DNA of 64,000 nt from Zygaena filipendulae (GCA_907165275.2 OU015672.1:1656501-1720500), one strand, 5' to 3'; shown: positions 1-12,889, counted from the stretch's first letter. Numbers and translations are program-made. The notes: generated from the sequence alone by a model not told the origin.

Positions 1-512
1 AAAAAGCAAAAAATACGTGTCTATTATTTTTTTATTTTCTAACTGACGGACTAATTAGAATTTTGATATTCATACCTTGGAGAATACCCAATTGTAATGG
101 TGCTCAACAAGTCTTCCTTCTACACATTTGACTGGTACATCATGTTTCTTTTTTTCTTTTTTGTTACCAATTTTTGTATCGTATCAATTGACATATAAAA
201 ATTACATTAAATTCACAATTTCCTACAAATGTGATTTCAAAAACCCCGCTGTTTGATAGAATAGGCATGTTATCGGGGTACGACAATCAAAATTCTATAC
301 GTATTTAGTCCGTCTGAGATATAATGAAAATATAATAGACACAAACTTTTTGCTTGAATTAATGAAACAATACTGTAATATTGTGAATTGGTGGCTCATA
401 ACCCTATATAAACTACCTATTCGTGACGTCACGTGACATTTCTGTCGCCGTTTTTTTTTATTACGTATAAAAGAAAAATTACGAGGATGATGGACTAAAA
501 GCAAAAATTTTG
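1..512. repeat. Two copies of the TTAGTCCGTC MITE family
   Basis: 1-81 is one end of a copy (plus); 284-512 is a reversed copy. Family features: AAAATACGTGTC blocks near both ends, TTAGTCCGTC inner termini and TGACGTCAC in the middle. Other copies lie at 7531, 20401, 30312, 32038, 33563 and 55556. Confidence 0.7.
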
Positions 513-540
513 TCACCTGGCTTTTTCTATCGCTGGGTTA

Positions 541-2756
541 CCAAAGCACGAGCAACCTACTTGTCTATGACATCTATATAATAAAAATGAATCGCCAAAT
601 GTGTTGCTAAGCGCATAACTTCCAAACGACTGCACCAAATTGGATAATTGTTTTTTTTTTTGTGTTCGTTATTGTCAGGACAAGGTTTATACAAAAGAAG
701 TTTAGAGTTCCTGCGGATGAATCTCCAAAACGGTTGGACCAATATTGACGGGACTTTCATTGCTAATTAGCTGGTGTTATAAGGAATACATTGGGCTACT
801 TTGGAGTTCCTGCGGGACTCCTAAACTTAAACTCATGCGGGTGAAACCGCAGGGCACATCGAGTATTATAATAATCAATCACAATTATTTATGTATTTGG
901 CTACTACTTACCATATATTATTACTTATATTAGAAATAGGTAAACAATAACAGGCAGGTATACCTACTCGTACGCCTACACTCTACAGGCATCGTTAAGT
1001 CGTGAAAAATGACGGCTACGTTCGGTCGCGGCTCATTAGTTCTTCAATTACTCTTCAAATTACATAGAAACGGCAATAATAATAAATGCAAATGTGAGTT
1101 TTTTTACGCCTTCACTATTTATCATCGTGAAGTTTTTCATGCACGTTATCAGAGGTACAGAGATGGATATGATTAGGGTAATTTTTTTCCAGCATTTCCG
1201 CAGGAACTCCAAAATTAACGCGGGTGAAATCGCGTGGATCAGCTAGTAGGTAAATAAATACATCGTTAGGTCGTGAAAAATTATGACGCCTACCTTCAAT
1301 CGTGGCTCATTAGTTCTTGAATTACAGATCTTAAAATACATGGAAACAGCTATGATAAATGCGAATGTGAGTTGTTGAATAAAATGTGATTTTTATACAC
1401 GTCATACATCCAATAGATAGAGGAAGGTTTACGGCCCCACTCAGACTCGTTTTAATGATTACTTAATTTTAAGTAAAGATTTTAAAAACAAAACTGCCCC
1501 ACTCAGACACGTTCATTAAATTAATGTTAATTGCCATTCTACTAAATTAAACTTAATGAGTTAAATGCCAATTATCTTGCGGCCGTAACATCTTAATATA
1601 TATAAATCACTCCGAAACTACAGAACGGATTTTGATAAAATTTTGTAATCATTTATAATATGGTCCAACTTAAACACAGAGTACTTTTTTCCCGCAACCT
1701 CTGCGGGAACTCCGAAATTACCGCGGATGAAATCGCGGGGGACAGCTAGTATATTATAAAATTATAAACAAACAAATGACAAATGTCGAGGTTTTGTGTA
1801 AAATGATGGTAAAATGGTTGAAATATGGTTGAAAATTGTTGGAAGTGTCGAAAAAATCAAGCCTCCTACACAGTGTTGTCAAGAGTATAGAAAAGAACAT
1901 AGGTTACTTTTTATATGGGATTCCCGCGGGAACTCTGAAATTAACGCGAGTAACACCGCGGAGAACAGCTAGTATAAAATGGCCTTCAAATTTGCCGAGT
2001 TTTAACTTGGTTTCGTAAAAAGAAACAGACAGAATGGTTCAAGCAAGCAAGTGTAATAATTTCACAACAGTTTATATTATACACAAACTTTGGTACGACC
2101 CCAAAAAACCTTTGGGAAATTTTCCATCACTATAGAAACGTAACCTCGTTCACTGGGAGGCGTGTTGAGCAAAATCATATCAGATCTGGGCCCTTATCCT
2201 TGCCGATAACGTGCGTCCCAAAAACATATTCCCAAACGCTCCAGATGCAAAACTACCTATAAGAAATTTATACCTATTCTTTGTTACAAATGAAACGTTT
2301 TAAATGTATTTTTTAAAGTGAAACTTCTTTGAACTTGAGGGAAAAGAAATTTAATTGGCGCCTTATCTTAGCGCGATGCGTTATGTTCTTTAACTAAAAT
2401 AATAGTACCTAGTTAAAAAAACATACATACAATCGAATATAGAACCTCCTCCTTTTTGGAAGTCGGTTAAAAATAGGCAAGATAACTTTAACACTATCAA
2501 AGATTTGATAGTCTTAAAGTTATCAAATCTACAGAGATTTCATTTTATCTAACGACGTGTATGCAAAGTTTTATGATGATTGGTTGAGTAGTTAAGGCGT
2601 AAAGGGTAACTATAAGTATTTTTTCCGACACTTGTAACAATTATTATCATTATATTCCAACCATTATCGTTATAGTTAAGGTGCGGCAGCGTAACAAACA
2701 AACAAATAAACTTAAATTCGCATTTATAGTCGTAAGAATTACTAGGCATTAATAAT
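541..2756. repeat. Gene-free stretch with Helitron-like elements
   Basis: HLE copies (plus, ending in a CGCGG hairpin and an AGCTAGT-like end) at 572-878, 1070-1247, 1593-1751 and 1880-1973, and a reversed fragment near 2540-2730. A block of about 112 bp is present twice (988-1099 and 1261-1375). 1429-1591 is a decayed palindromic MITE. 2405-2475 is a CCGACTTCC-type repeat end. No gene seen. Confidence 0.65.
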
Positions 2757-3137
2757 TACAACATGTTAATGAATTAACTGAAAACTAGAAAGTAGTTTGC
2801 TCAGAAACGACTTCCGAATCGATCGCACCATGTTTTAATATAGGTTATATTTTTTCATTTTTACTAGCCCATGTCTAAATGATTTATAATACAATATTTG
2901 GCGCGTACGCCGCGCCGCCCGTAGGCCGTAGCAAAAAAATCGAATCAGTCATTGACACGTAGGTGCGGGCGTAGCGTTTGAAATTTCGTAGATAGGTCAC
3001 CTCAAAACAAATGTTGAATAACTTTTAAACTATTAATTTTTTTGACATAATTTATATTTTAATCACATTATTGTTTATTTTTTTACCTAAATGGGGTGTA
3101 CCTATCAGGTTTTTGGTTAATTCATTTACACGTTGTA
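2757..3137 (+). mobile_element. MITE with TACAAC termini, copy A
   Basis: About 381 bp with inverted ends TACAACATGTTAATGAATTA and a near-matching right end (TTTACACGTTGTA). Its left 165 bp matches copy B at 4352-4570 in reverse. No coding potential. Confidence 0.7.
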
Positions 3138-4351
3138 TTATGACTGTGGTTATTCAGCTGGACACCTATCGGACCTAGATAAAATCCCTCGCTACGCCAG
3201 CCAATGTCTCTGCTGATTTTGAATGATACGCATCTTAAAATCCCTCCCCCAGAGCCGCAAGCGGTCAATCCGGGCACCGCTTGATTTGTAGACGCGTGCG
3301 GGAGACACATGGCGCCCGACAGCAACCCGAACCGCTTCAGTCCCCTTATAAATCTAATAAACGTTCCCTTTTTAAATTTATAGACCTGTTGCAGTTTATT
3401 ACGCCGGGGTTGTTTTTTTTTTTTTTCGGTGTTAACACCGACTATTCGGACGGCTTAGTGGGAGTTTTGTTACTATTCGATCACGTTTTCTTTTCTTTTT
3501 TGTATAGAGTATAATAAAGATATCAAAGCGTGTGAAGTGTATCGAGTTGTGAAGGGGTCGAAATGTTTCGGATAATATTGCACACAGCTGCTGCGTCGCC
3601 AGTTCCTTTTTCTGTGAACTTGGCTGGATACGCTGCCGAGTGTCTAGATTTTACCTTGTTTTTTCAATAAACACTTAACTCTCAAACAATAACGCTAATT
3701 GTACAATCACTTATAGGTTTTCAATACACTATATTTAAATTAGCGATAATATTGAACACATCTATATTATAAACGATGGGTAAAACCTCGGGGACTAGCT
3801 AGTCGTTAAATAAAATCTGCTCGGTTTCGCAATCGGGGAATTTTTGGCTTAAAACACAACAAAATAAAATAAAAGGTTTTTTTTCATCAAACTATTAGGG
3901 AAGTAGGTATTTATTTATTTATTTATTTATTTAGCTCATCTTCATCATCAGATGTTCGTCAATACCATAATATTGCATGGTCACCTGAATTTACGTATAT
4001 ACCTGTCCCTAAATAGAAACAAATGACTGAAAAATGGTTTGCAATATTTTGGAATAGATTGCAAAGCAAACGACTCTCCAGGTTAGGTGACTTTACCTAT
4101 TAAAATGTCGGTGGTGTCTAGTAAACAAAACGAAGTTTAATCATCGTTTCAGATGTTTATTACTGACTGAGCTGAAATAAAGAGAATAATAATCTCATAG
4201 CTTACGTTTACGTAATGTCTTCGTTTTTATGAACGGCTGTCGTTACGCCCGCGACGACTCGGTGAGCGCAAATTAATTTTGTTTGTACCTACCTAAGTAC
4301 ATACCAAAGCATACTTCTAAGAATGTCCCACCAAACTGTTTTCGATCTATA
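3138..4351. other. Unassigned stretch between two MITE copies
   Basis: Holds a GC-richer block (3160-3340) with TGGCGCCCGACAG at 3310, similar to a tRNA-Lys primer-binding site. A 35-codon ATG frame at 3563 ends at an overlapping AATAAA near 3670. A (TTTA)n microsatellite lies at 3909-3936. It may be a decayed LTR element leader; I cannot confirm a gene. Confidence 0.35.
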
Positions 4352-4570
4352 TACAACGTGTTAATAACAAATGAAAACCTGATACACCGCATTTAAAAAT
4401 TAAATGCTGCGGGTGGCGTACGCGTCAAATTTTGTATTAGATATAAATTTAGACATGGGCTAGTAAAAATTAAAAAATATAACCTATATCAAAACATAGT
4501 GCGGTCGATTCGCTAGTTGATTCTGAGCAAACTACTTTCTAGTTTTCAGTTAATTCATTAACACGTTGTA
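4352..4570 (-). mobile_element. MITE with TACAAC termini, copy B
   Basis: 219 bp, reversed relative to copy A, with TACAACGTG at the left and CACGTTGTA at the right and TA on both flanks. Internally deleted compared with copy A. Confidence 0.7.
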
Positions 4571-4786
4571 TATACCTAAGTACCTTTAAACGAGCAATTC
4601 TTATTAATATGTCACCGTGAAATTGTAAAAACCATTAGTTTATAAAATAACAATAATATTTTGAAATTCTGAGGATAGAAAATGCGTGGTGGTGGCTGCT
4701 CGCATTTGATAAATCGATACCGTTGCGTCGGTACCATTTGACTGCGTTGTGACTTGTGGTCACAGTTCAAACCTAATTAACCTACT

Positions 4787-5389
4787 CGGCTGCTCCATTT
4801 TAAAACCCAGTAAGTGCAGCACAGCAAATTTTACAGGAGAGTGAAAAAACATATTTTAGTTTGCTCTGATAAGATACTAGAATTTTTAGATTTTCGCGTT
4901 TTGAGCACATTATATAATGTAAATTCGCGTTCAAGTCCCGCGTAATTTACATTATATAAGATACTAGAATATTTAAAATATTTAATATTTATTTTTAAGA
5001 TTATTTATTGAACTATATTTTCAGGAATGCCTATTTTAATTTAGTTGAATGTTGCATGTTTTATGCCCCTTACTAATCCCTTCTCCTCTTAGTTCGTCAA
5101 TTTCCTACTAGTAAGGCACACTGACCATTTTAAACCCTAGTAAGTCCAGCTACTTACTATGTTTTATAATGGTCAAAGTTATTTACTAGGTTTACATATT
5201 GGTAAACAAGAAAACCAAGTGTAGCTACTTACAAGGTATTGAGGTGCGTGTTTTTCTGGTGCTTAGTGAGATACCTAATGCTATTTATGTCTTTACATTT
5301 TGTAGGCATTTTAATTTTAAGTAAATTTAAGTAAAAAAAATTGATTTTGAGAAAAATGTTCCTTACTAGGTTTTAATATGGAGCAGCCG
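4787..5389. mobile_element. TIR element with CGGCTGCTCC termini
   Basis: Ends CGGCTGCTCCATTTTAAAAC and, inverted, GTTTTAATATGGAGCAGCCG; about 28-bp inverted repeats around 603 bp. The inside carries several inverted and direct AGTAAGT/ACTTACTA blocks and no reading frame. The target duplication is unclear. 4571-4786 and 5390-5989 show nothing recognisable apart from an HLE-like scrap near 5755. Confidence 0.6.
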
Positions 5390-5989
5390 CACTATGTCGG
5401 GGTGCACATAAATACCTCTTCAATGCCAATCGTTTACAATTTAACGGTTTTTACAATTTGCCAGATAATTTTGTAGGTTCAATGACAGTATCAAAATGTT
5501 CCCCAAAATAATTGCAGGCAGGTAATAATTAATCGATAGTTTGCTGCTATAGTAGTCGAACATGTACACGCGGTCGCTCACTCAGAGTCAGTATGCTATG
5601 GGCTCCTGATAAAATATTCAATATCACACAAAGGGCAGCAGAGAAAGGGCGAAATAGAATCCAAAATTATCTATGGGTACCTACAGGGTGTAAGATTAAA
5701 TGAGGAACGTATTGAAGGACGGTATTCAGTATTCGATTCTTATACTTCACTGTGCTTTGCGGTTTCACCCACGTCAATTTGGTATACCTACTTACCATGG
5801 ACCAATTAGACATAGACAAATCTTTATTCGGCATCACAAAAAATTAAAAAAATTTATGACAAAATGTGACACTCAAACTACACAAGTAAACAAGTTTTAT
5901 TGGTCCATGCTACTTACCTAAAAAAAACTACTTAACCGATTTATGAAAACTTTATACTTACCTACTAAAACCTTCTCCAGAATATAAAT

Positions 5990-7175
5990 AAAACCGACTT
6001 CCAAAAACACAAAACTAAAAAACTAAAAATAAAAAGCTAAAAATAACAAAATACCGATTTAATCCAAAAGACAAAAACACACGTAATATTATTATTGGTT
6101 TGTGCTACCACTGATCGGTTTGAATTCGGTGACAAGCCCGCTGGTGTCTGCTCACTTGGGTTGTTCTGCTCACGAAGAGCTGGTGGCGGGAGTCGACTTA
6201 GCCCATCTTCCCCCTCCATATTTGGCTTGTCACCGACTTCATACCGATCAGTGGTAGCACAAACCAATAATAATATTACGTGTGTTTTTGTCTTTTGGAT
6301 TAAATCGGTATTTTGTTATTTTTAGCTTTTTATTTTTAGTTTTTTAGTTTTGTGTTTTTGGAAGTCGGTTTTAATTTTTTTGTTAAAATTTTGTTTATTT
6401 CTCGCTTTTAAGTGACTTAGTTCGTAATTTCTCTAAGTTACAATAGCCTAATGCCAACTGCTCATCACCTTTTACAAAATATTGCTTTTCCCGACGCAGG
6501 GACGTTAATTGTTGAGGAGTTCTCCTGGTACATCATCATCAGTTCCACTTCACCATATACATTGTGACGGGCATAAATTGTTTAGAAACCATATTAAAGT
6601 TAACGATTCGGAACCCGTGAAATACCCATTATTGAGTTGTTCCGATGACCACCTGTGGTCTTCATCATCAGTTCCACTTCTTCAAATTTTGCTTTCCGAA
6701 AGCAAATGAACGATTTACTATCAAAAATACCCAAATCGCTATAGGTGTGCCTATAATTTTTGAAGAGTTCCCTCGATTACTCCAAGATTCCATCATCAGA
6801 TCTCGACTTAGTGACAATGGAATCAATTTGGGAGTATCCCCTTTCAAACAAAAAAACAATTTTTTAAATCGCTTCAATCGGAACCCGTGAAATACGTATT
6901 ATTTTTGAGTTGTTCCGATGACCACCTGTGGTCTTCATCATCAGTTCCACTTCTTCAAATTTAGCTTTCTGAAAGTAAATGAACGATTTACTATCAAAAA
7001 TACCCAAATCGCTATAGGTGTGCCTATAATTTTTGAAGAGTTCCCTCGATTTCTCCAAGATCCCATCATCAGATCCCGACTTGGTGGCAATGGGACCTAA
7101 TTGGGAGTAAACCCTTTCAAACAAAAAAAGAATTTTTCAAATCGGTCCAACCGTCTTCGAGTAATCGGTGAACAT

Positions 7176-7212
<37 letters not shown>

Positions 7213-7262
7213 ATACATACAATCGAACATAGAACCTCCTCCTTTTTGGAAGTCGGTTAAAA
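5990..7262 (+). mobile_element. Foldback-headed element with CCGACTTCC termini
   Basis: 5990-6374 is a nearly perfect palindrome: arms of about 130 bp (AAAACCGACTTCCAAAAAC at left, its complement at right) around a core that itself starts and ends with an inverted GTGACAAGCC. The body then has a 270-bp segment present twice in tandem (from 6611 and 6881), an A-run at 7167-7210 and a terminal GGAAGTCGGTTAAAAA. A second copy with one body unit lies at 54505-55395. Mirrored short ORFs here are artefacts of the palindrome. Confidence 0.65.
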
Positions 7263-7530
7263 ATACACACCTGAAAACCGCATCAAAATCGCTTCGGCCA
7301 AACGCGAGGTAATCGTGCACATACATACAAACATACAAATGTACAAATATACTTACAGGTCAAACAGAAAACCTCCTTTTTTGAGGTCGGTTAAAAAAAT
7401 AAACGCTGTCCTTTAATGAGCGCATCACTCGAGATCGGCTGGTCCGATTCAAATAATTTTTCCTAAATTAACGCGGGTGAAACCGCGCGGAACAGCTAAT
7501 GTATATTGAAACACTTTTTTTACAATTGAT
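7263..7530. repeat. CCGACTTCC-type repeat end and HLE scrap
   Basis: 7263-7396 ends in GAGGTCGGTTAAAAA, another member of the repeat at 7240. 7400-7502 ends in GGAACAGCTAATG, like an HLE 3' end. Confidence 0.5.
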
Positions 7531-7864
7531 CGAATAGGCTAGTTTCCTGGGTAAAAAAATCGAAATTCTATTTAGTCCGTCAGTTAGATAATAAAAAAAT
7601 AAAAGACACGTATTTTTTGCTTTTTTAAAATAATGGAAATATGCATAGATAAAGCGCATTAAAGTTTAGGGTGGGGGACTCGTGATGTCACAGCTCGCTA
7701 TAACGGGCGAACAAACTGTAGCGAGGCGTGACGTCATGTGAAATTTCGACTTGATATATCTCCGTTATTTTTTGGTTACATAAAAAATAAAAAAATACGT
7801 GTCCAATATTTTTTAATAATCTACAAAACGGACTAAAAAAAAATATTTAGGAAACTAGCCTATT
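7531..7864 (-). mobile_element. TTAGTCCGTC MITE, 7.5 kb copy
   Basis: Outer inverted ends AATAGGCTAGTTTCC and GGAAACTAGCCTATT enclose the inner TTAGTCCGTC / ACGGACTAA pair and AAATACGTGTC blocks. Central GTGATGTCACAG and GTGACGTCATG. About 334 bp, non-coding. Confidence 0.7.
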
Positions 7865-8339
7865 GTATTTTGTCTATAAAACGTGAGTCAGCCCTATCGT
7901 ATTTGTAACAATAAAGCGCAGCACACACTACACACAACGGTCGAAGTCACCGAAAATCGACTCGAGCTTTCTGCAAACAAACAATTACAATGTGAAACAC
8001 CCCCTACTATTGTTCCATTGTAGTTCGCCAACAACACCGACACGTTTTAACCAACAGTGTGTACAATCCTTTACGACAAATTGTATTGCTATCGCAACGT
8101 AATACTTTTAACATACTTGCATCGAGTTCATTTGAATTTGAACACTGGTGTGTTGTGATAAGATTCGGTTTGCAACGTTGTTATTTAATGATGTTTCCAA
8201 TAATTCGGTATATTGTAACATTACAGGTTTATATCCCTAGTCGATTTTATTTCACTAACAATGGTTTACATATTGTAGTACAGTTTAATATAGGTACGTT
8301 CAAAAGGTCTTTTGTATTCATTTAAGGTAGTAGGCGGGC
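7865..8339. other. Unexplained stretch
   Basis: No match to the repeats in the window. Contains AATAAAGCGC near 7910 and an 88-codon plus-strand frame (8059-8325) without recognisable motifs. Could be unique DNA or an old element. Confidence 0.25.
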
Positions 8340-8428
8340 GTAGGTTTGGATAGCACCTTTGGTGTAGTTAGCACATCTGACTGCTACGCGAATCGCGGGT
8401 TCGATGCCCGCAGGATAAATCACTGCAC
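8340..8428 (+). repeat. tRNA-derived SINE head
   Basis: TGGTGTAGTTAGCACATC resembles a Pol III A box, and GGTTCGATGCC at 8398-8408 fits the B-box consensus. No full cloverleaf, so not a working tRNA gene. Confidence 0.55.
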
Positions 8429-10020
8429 TCGAGTAGGTATTTATAAAACAAAGTCCTCCGTCTCGTCTGTCTGTCTGTTCGAGATAAACTAAATGCTTCT
8501 GAATGGTTTTCTCATATGGTTTGCACCAATAAAAAGTGATTATGAGGAAGGTTTAGGTAGGTATATAATTTGTCAAGATACTGTGTAAATTAGAAAATAT
8601 TAGTTTAACATAAAATAACGATAATCGGATAATAGATGGAAGTGTCGGGAAAAGAACTTTGTTACGCTCAACCGATCGTCATGAAATTTTGCATAGGTAC
8701 ACGTTGTCAGGGGTACAAAGAAGGACACAGGGTTACTTTTTACCCCGGAATTCCCGCACAATTACCGATATTAATGCGGGTGAAATCGCGCGGAACAGCT
8801 AGTATTAAGTAATTTATGGACATTAGATAGATAATTGTGTTTTTTACTCCTGGGTTATTATGTATTTAAAGTATTTACAAAAAGAAAAAACTGATAATAG
8901 GTATATACATTTTTGTATTTTTTGTACATAAGTATACCCATCATAGTACTTATATAAGCTCTTTGTAAATATGTACATTTGTACAATGTACCGTATGTAT
9001 GTCAAGTTCAAGCAGACAGAACTGGCGAGCAGCACCGTGTGTAATATTACACGAACCATTTGGAGCCACTTTTCACCCCCTCATAATTCCAAAACTATTT
9101 TACATAAACATGTCAAAATTGGCTCATAATATATTCACAATATAAGCTCTATAGTGCTCAGCGATGTTTAAACATTATTATTGTTATTATAAGGTATTAC
9201 ATGCAAAAACACCTTGGAAATGTGTTTTTAAGCACATTTCCAAAAAGTAATGTTGCCGAGATGATGGTAGTACCTACCTAACTCTGTTCGAGATATTTTT
9301 GCTATAAAATGTTTTGCTCGCGGCATTTTCTTGTGGCATTTGGCAATACAGCCTTAACTTTTAGGTGACAGTCTTTTTCTATATCTATACTAATAAGTAT
9401 TATAAAAAGCAAAAGTTTGTGAGTTTGTGACATCGTAGGGGGTAATCTCTGGATCTACTGAACCGATTTTTAAAATTCCAGAGAAAGCTGTTCCCCCGTG
9501 GTCGTACCCGCGGAAAATCGGAGTTCCCGCGGGAATTCCGAAACGCACGCGGGTGAAACCGCGGGGCACAGCTAGTTATGTAAGTAAAATTAATATACCT
9601 ACTTCGAGTCGCTTTCAACATTGTCAGGATAGGTGGTGTGTTAATAATTAAAATTAATTAGCTATAATAATATATCTGTCGTGTAGCTTATACGTACATC
9701 GCAATTATACAGACGAGCGCCCAAATCCACGGCCGATAGTCTGTGAATAGCAAGGAGACAGGGTCGGACGCGATACTAGACCTAAGTAGGTACTTAGTTT
9801 GTGATATATATAGGTACTAATATTAAAAAGAGGATTAAGGTTTGATTTTTTGTTTGTTTGTTTGTTACGATTTAACTCAAAAAGTAATGGACCGATTTCA
9901 AAAATTCGTTCACCATTAGAAAGCTACATTATGCCTGAGTAACATAAGCTATATTGTAGTCCGGAATTCCCGCGGGAACTCCGAAATTATCGCGGGTGAA
10001 ACCGCGCAGGACAGCTAGTA
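8429..10020 (+). repeat. Helitron-like elements, 8.4-10.0 kb
   Basis: Copies at 8445-8575 (head only), 8640-8806, 9383-9577 and 9813-10020, each later copy ending CGGGTGAAA/CCGCG plus ACAGCTAGT. The 9383 and 9813 copies belong to two subfamilies with different 5' parts (GTAATCTCTGGATC and GATTTAACTCAAAAA). The rest is AT-rich without features. Confidence 0.65.
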
Positions 10021-12889
10021 GATATGTAATACAAGTGACAAGGCGGGGCGGGGCGGTGCGCAGCGGTATGCCATCTTGTTAAGATATTATCTTCTTTCCT
10101 TTTATTTTAACTTTTATTTAATTTTAAAATTTACCGTAGGTATTTATTCCATAATTAATTAAATTCAAATTTTGTTTTTCTTTTTAATTTCATTTCTAGG
10201 CTAAAAATAAGCGTAGGTATACCTACCTATCTAAACGATTGCTTCTCAGAATTAGGTAAGTAGGTGGATATTATGTAACAATAATTGCCTTTTTGCAATA
10301 GGCACTTGCTGTCCCCCGCGGTTTCACCCGCGGTAATTTCGGAGTTGCCGCGTGAATTTTGGGATAAAAAGTATGTAATCTGTGTCTTTTCCTGTCCCAC
10401 AACGTGTGTGCAAAATTTCATGATGATCGGTTGAGTGGTTAACGTCTGAAAGGGTTACAAACAAAAAAACTCGTATTCGCATTTCGCAATATTAGGATAA
10501 CTATCAAGAGCTAACCTATAAGTAACAAGGAACACCACAACTATGTATTAATGTGCCAAGTTTTTATTATGATCAAACTAAAAACCTCAGACCAAATAAA
10601 CAAAGTTTTTATTTGATCTAAGCTAAAAACTATAGTAAAAACTTTGTTTTGTAAGTACTCGACAAACTTGTTTTAAAAACCACGCAAAAAGCAAGGCAGG
10701 TTATAGGTAATATTATAGGTATATATATTAATATATATTGAAAGAAGATACTCTTGAAGAGTTAAATGGGACACCTTTTGGAGATTTATCGCTCGTAAGT
10801 CACATAAAACTCTGGAAGATTAGTGGTTTAACAAAAAAACATTATAGTAGATAGTTGATGCGTTAAATATTTAAAAAGATAAACTGGTTTCCAATTCCCG
10901 GTTGATAATCCGTCTCTGGCCAGCTAGTCGTAGCACACACCCAAACCGGACATTTCAGATTCCGATTGCGTCCGAAATCGGGGAAATTGGTAGCTAGCCC
11001 ATCGCAACGCCGATGGAATATTCAAAATGGACACCCAGACTGTTTTGTTGAATGCTGACTCTACCTATGAAATCTAAGTTTTATCTGGTTTTAATCGGTC
11101 ATCTTCATGTATTGTCATTGTTGTGGCGTACCTATACCTTCTTTCATTCATAAAACGATCCGACATGGTCTCAATCGCGTACCTAGGTAGATACCCCATG
11201 ACACTCTTACGTCTGTTGTATGGGAGCCCCCCTCAGCCCAAATATTTGTTTTATTTTAATTTAATTATTTATTTTATATAGGTAGATATTATAATATTTT
11301 TAGCGTCTACCTTTTGCCGTTATCAATATCGAGCAAAAAGAGCAAAAAAGACACTGTGAGGTTCGGATGTAGTATTCGAAGGTTACCTATATAAGCGCCT
11401 TCGGCTAGCTCATTAAAAATAATAAAATGGAAGATAAATTTTGTAATTTAGAGCTTATATATTGTTAAAATTCGTATCCAGTTCTGTCAAATAGTACATT
11501 GTTATCCTAGGGGTGAAAGTAACTTATTTAGTCCCGAGACGGGGTTTGGCGCTCGAGCGTAGCGAGGGCGCTAATAGATCGAGGGACTAAATAAGTCTTT
11601 CTCCCGAGGATAACACTGTGCTTTTCATTACGAATGCAAGGAAAGTCAAAATAAAAATAGGAATTAGCTAAAGAAAAAATGAGTGAAGATCGGATAGTCG
11701 CTTGACACTTTCCCACCTATTTCTTTTTCTTTGGCCGGCTAGCTATTCAGCCAGTATTTTTTATTTACATTGTGGCGACCTAAAATCAATATTATCTTTA
11801 ATTAAGTATTAAGTATTAATTAAAGAAAATAAAAAAATATAAATAGGAATTAGCTTAAGAAAAATTTTAGTGAAAGCTTAAGTGAATTTTATTTTAATTA
11901 AGTAATACCTACTTAAACTTTACGTTATTTCAATTTTACATCGCGCTGGCTGTATAGAAAGTTGAAACATGGTTCAATAGAAATGTGAAATAGACCTAGT
12001 TTTTTTTTTTAATAATTTGACAGTTGTCAGTTGAAAGCGATTCTCCCTAGGGCTGAAAAGGGTTACTTTCAACCCGCTTCTCAGGCAACTTCAGACCTAC
12101 TTTCCGAGTATGAGTAATGAAAAAGTATTTTAAATATAAAAAGAATAGATTATAAAAAAATAAAAAGTATTAGAAATGAGGCGGGATATCATAACGAGTG
12201 GCATACCTATAGCCGCCTCGTTACAACACGCGTTTTTTGTATGGGAGTCCCCTTAAATATTTATTAGCTGTGCCTTGCGGTTTCACCCGCATGAAAGGTT
12301 TTTATACAACTTTTTTTCCCGACATCCGATTTCAAAGAAACAAAGCCTATATGTAGCACCAGGCTAAACTTAATCTACCTGTAAAAACCGCATGACAATC
12401 GGTTCAGTAGATGCGGAGATTATCGCGAACAGACAGACAGACAGAAAAGAATTTAAAAAACATTTTTTTTGGGCTTAGTTACTCTAAGCCCAAAAAAAAA
12501 TGCTACTCTTCTTTTACCACCCGTCTCAATTTTAGGTAAAAATATTCAATGTACAGAATCGCGGATTCTACTCTTTTATTATAGTATAGATTATTTTTAG
12601 TAAAAGTACCTAGATATTTGTTATTATAGTGGCAACAGAAATACATCATCTGTTAAAATTTTAACTGTCTATCACGGTTCGGTGAGGGACGTAGGTTTAC
12701 ACAGATGGACGGACGGCCGGATGGACAGCGAATTCTTGATAATAAATAGCTTGGGGTCCCGTTTTACCCTTTGGGTACGGAACCATGTAACTACAGGTGT
12801 TTAACAACAATCTGCATTATAAAGCTAAAGGCGGTGCGCGTGTAGAAAATGAATTCATAATTCGTTCTATTTCTTTATATTAAGTTTAA
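10021..12889. repeat. Repeat-rich gene-free stretch
   Basis: 10306-10500 is a reversed HLE. 11502-11536 and 11584-11615 form an inverted pair (GGACTAAATAAGT) in a degraded element reaching about 12130. 12262-12600 is another HLE subfamily, reversed, with a hairpin TTGGGCTTAGTTACTCTAAG at 12469-12488 between T and A runs; its sibling is at 60740-61052. No gene seen. Confidence 0.55.

Noticed and set aside
3122..3325. 67-codon minus frame with Cys/Gly-rich sequence
   Set aside because: No recognisable domain and no splice context; lies over the GC-rich PBS-like block.
6037..6325. Two overlapping 76-codon frames on opposite strands with nearly the same protein
   Set aside because: A by-product of the palindrome at 5990-6374, not genes.
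8398..8408. Possible tRNA genes (here and at 63780)
   Set aside because: Only A/B-box-like parts; no complete cloverleaf or acceptor stem, and copies recur, so SINEs.
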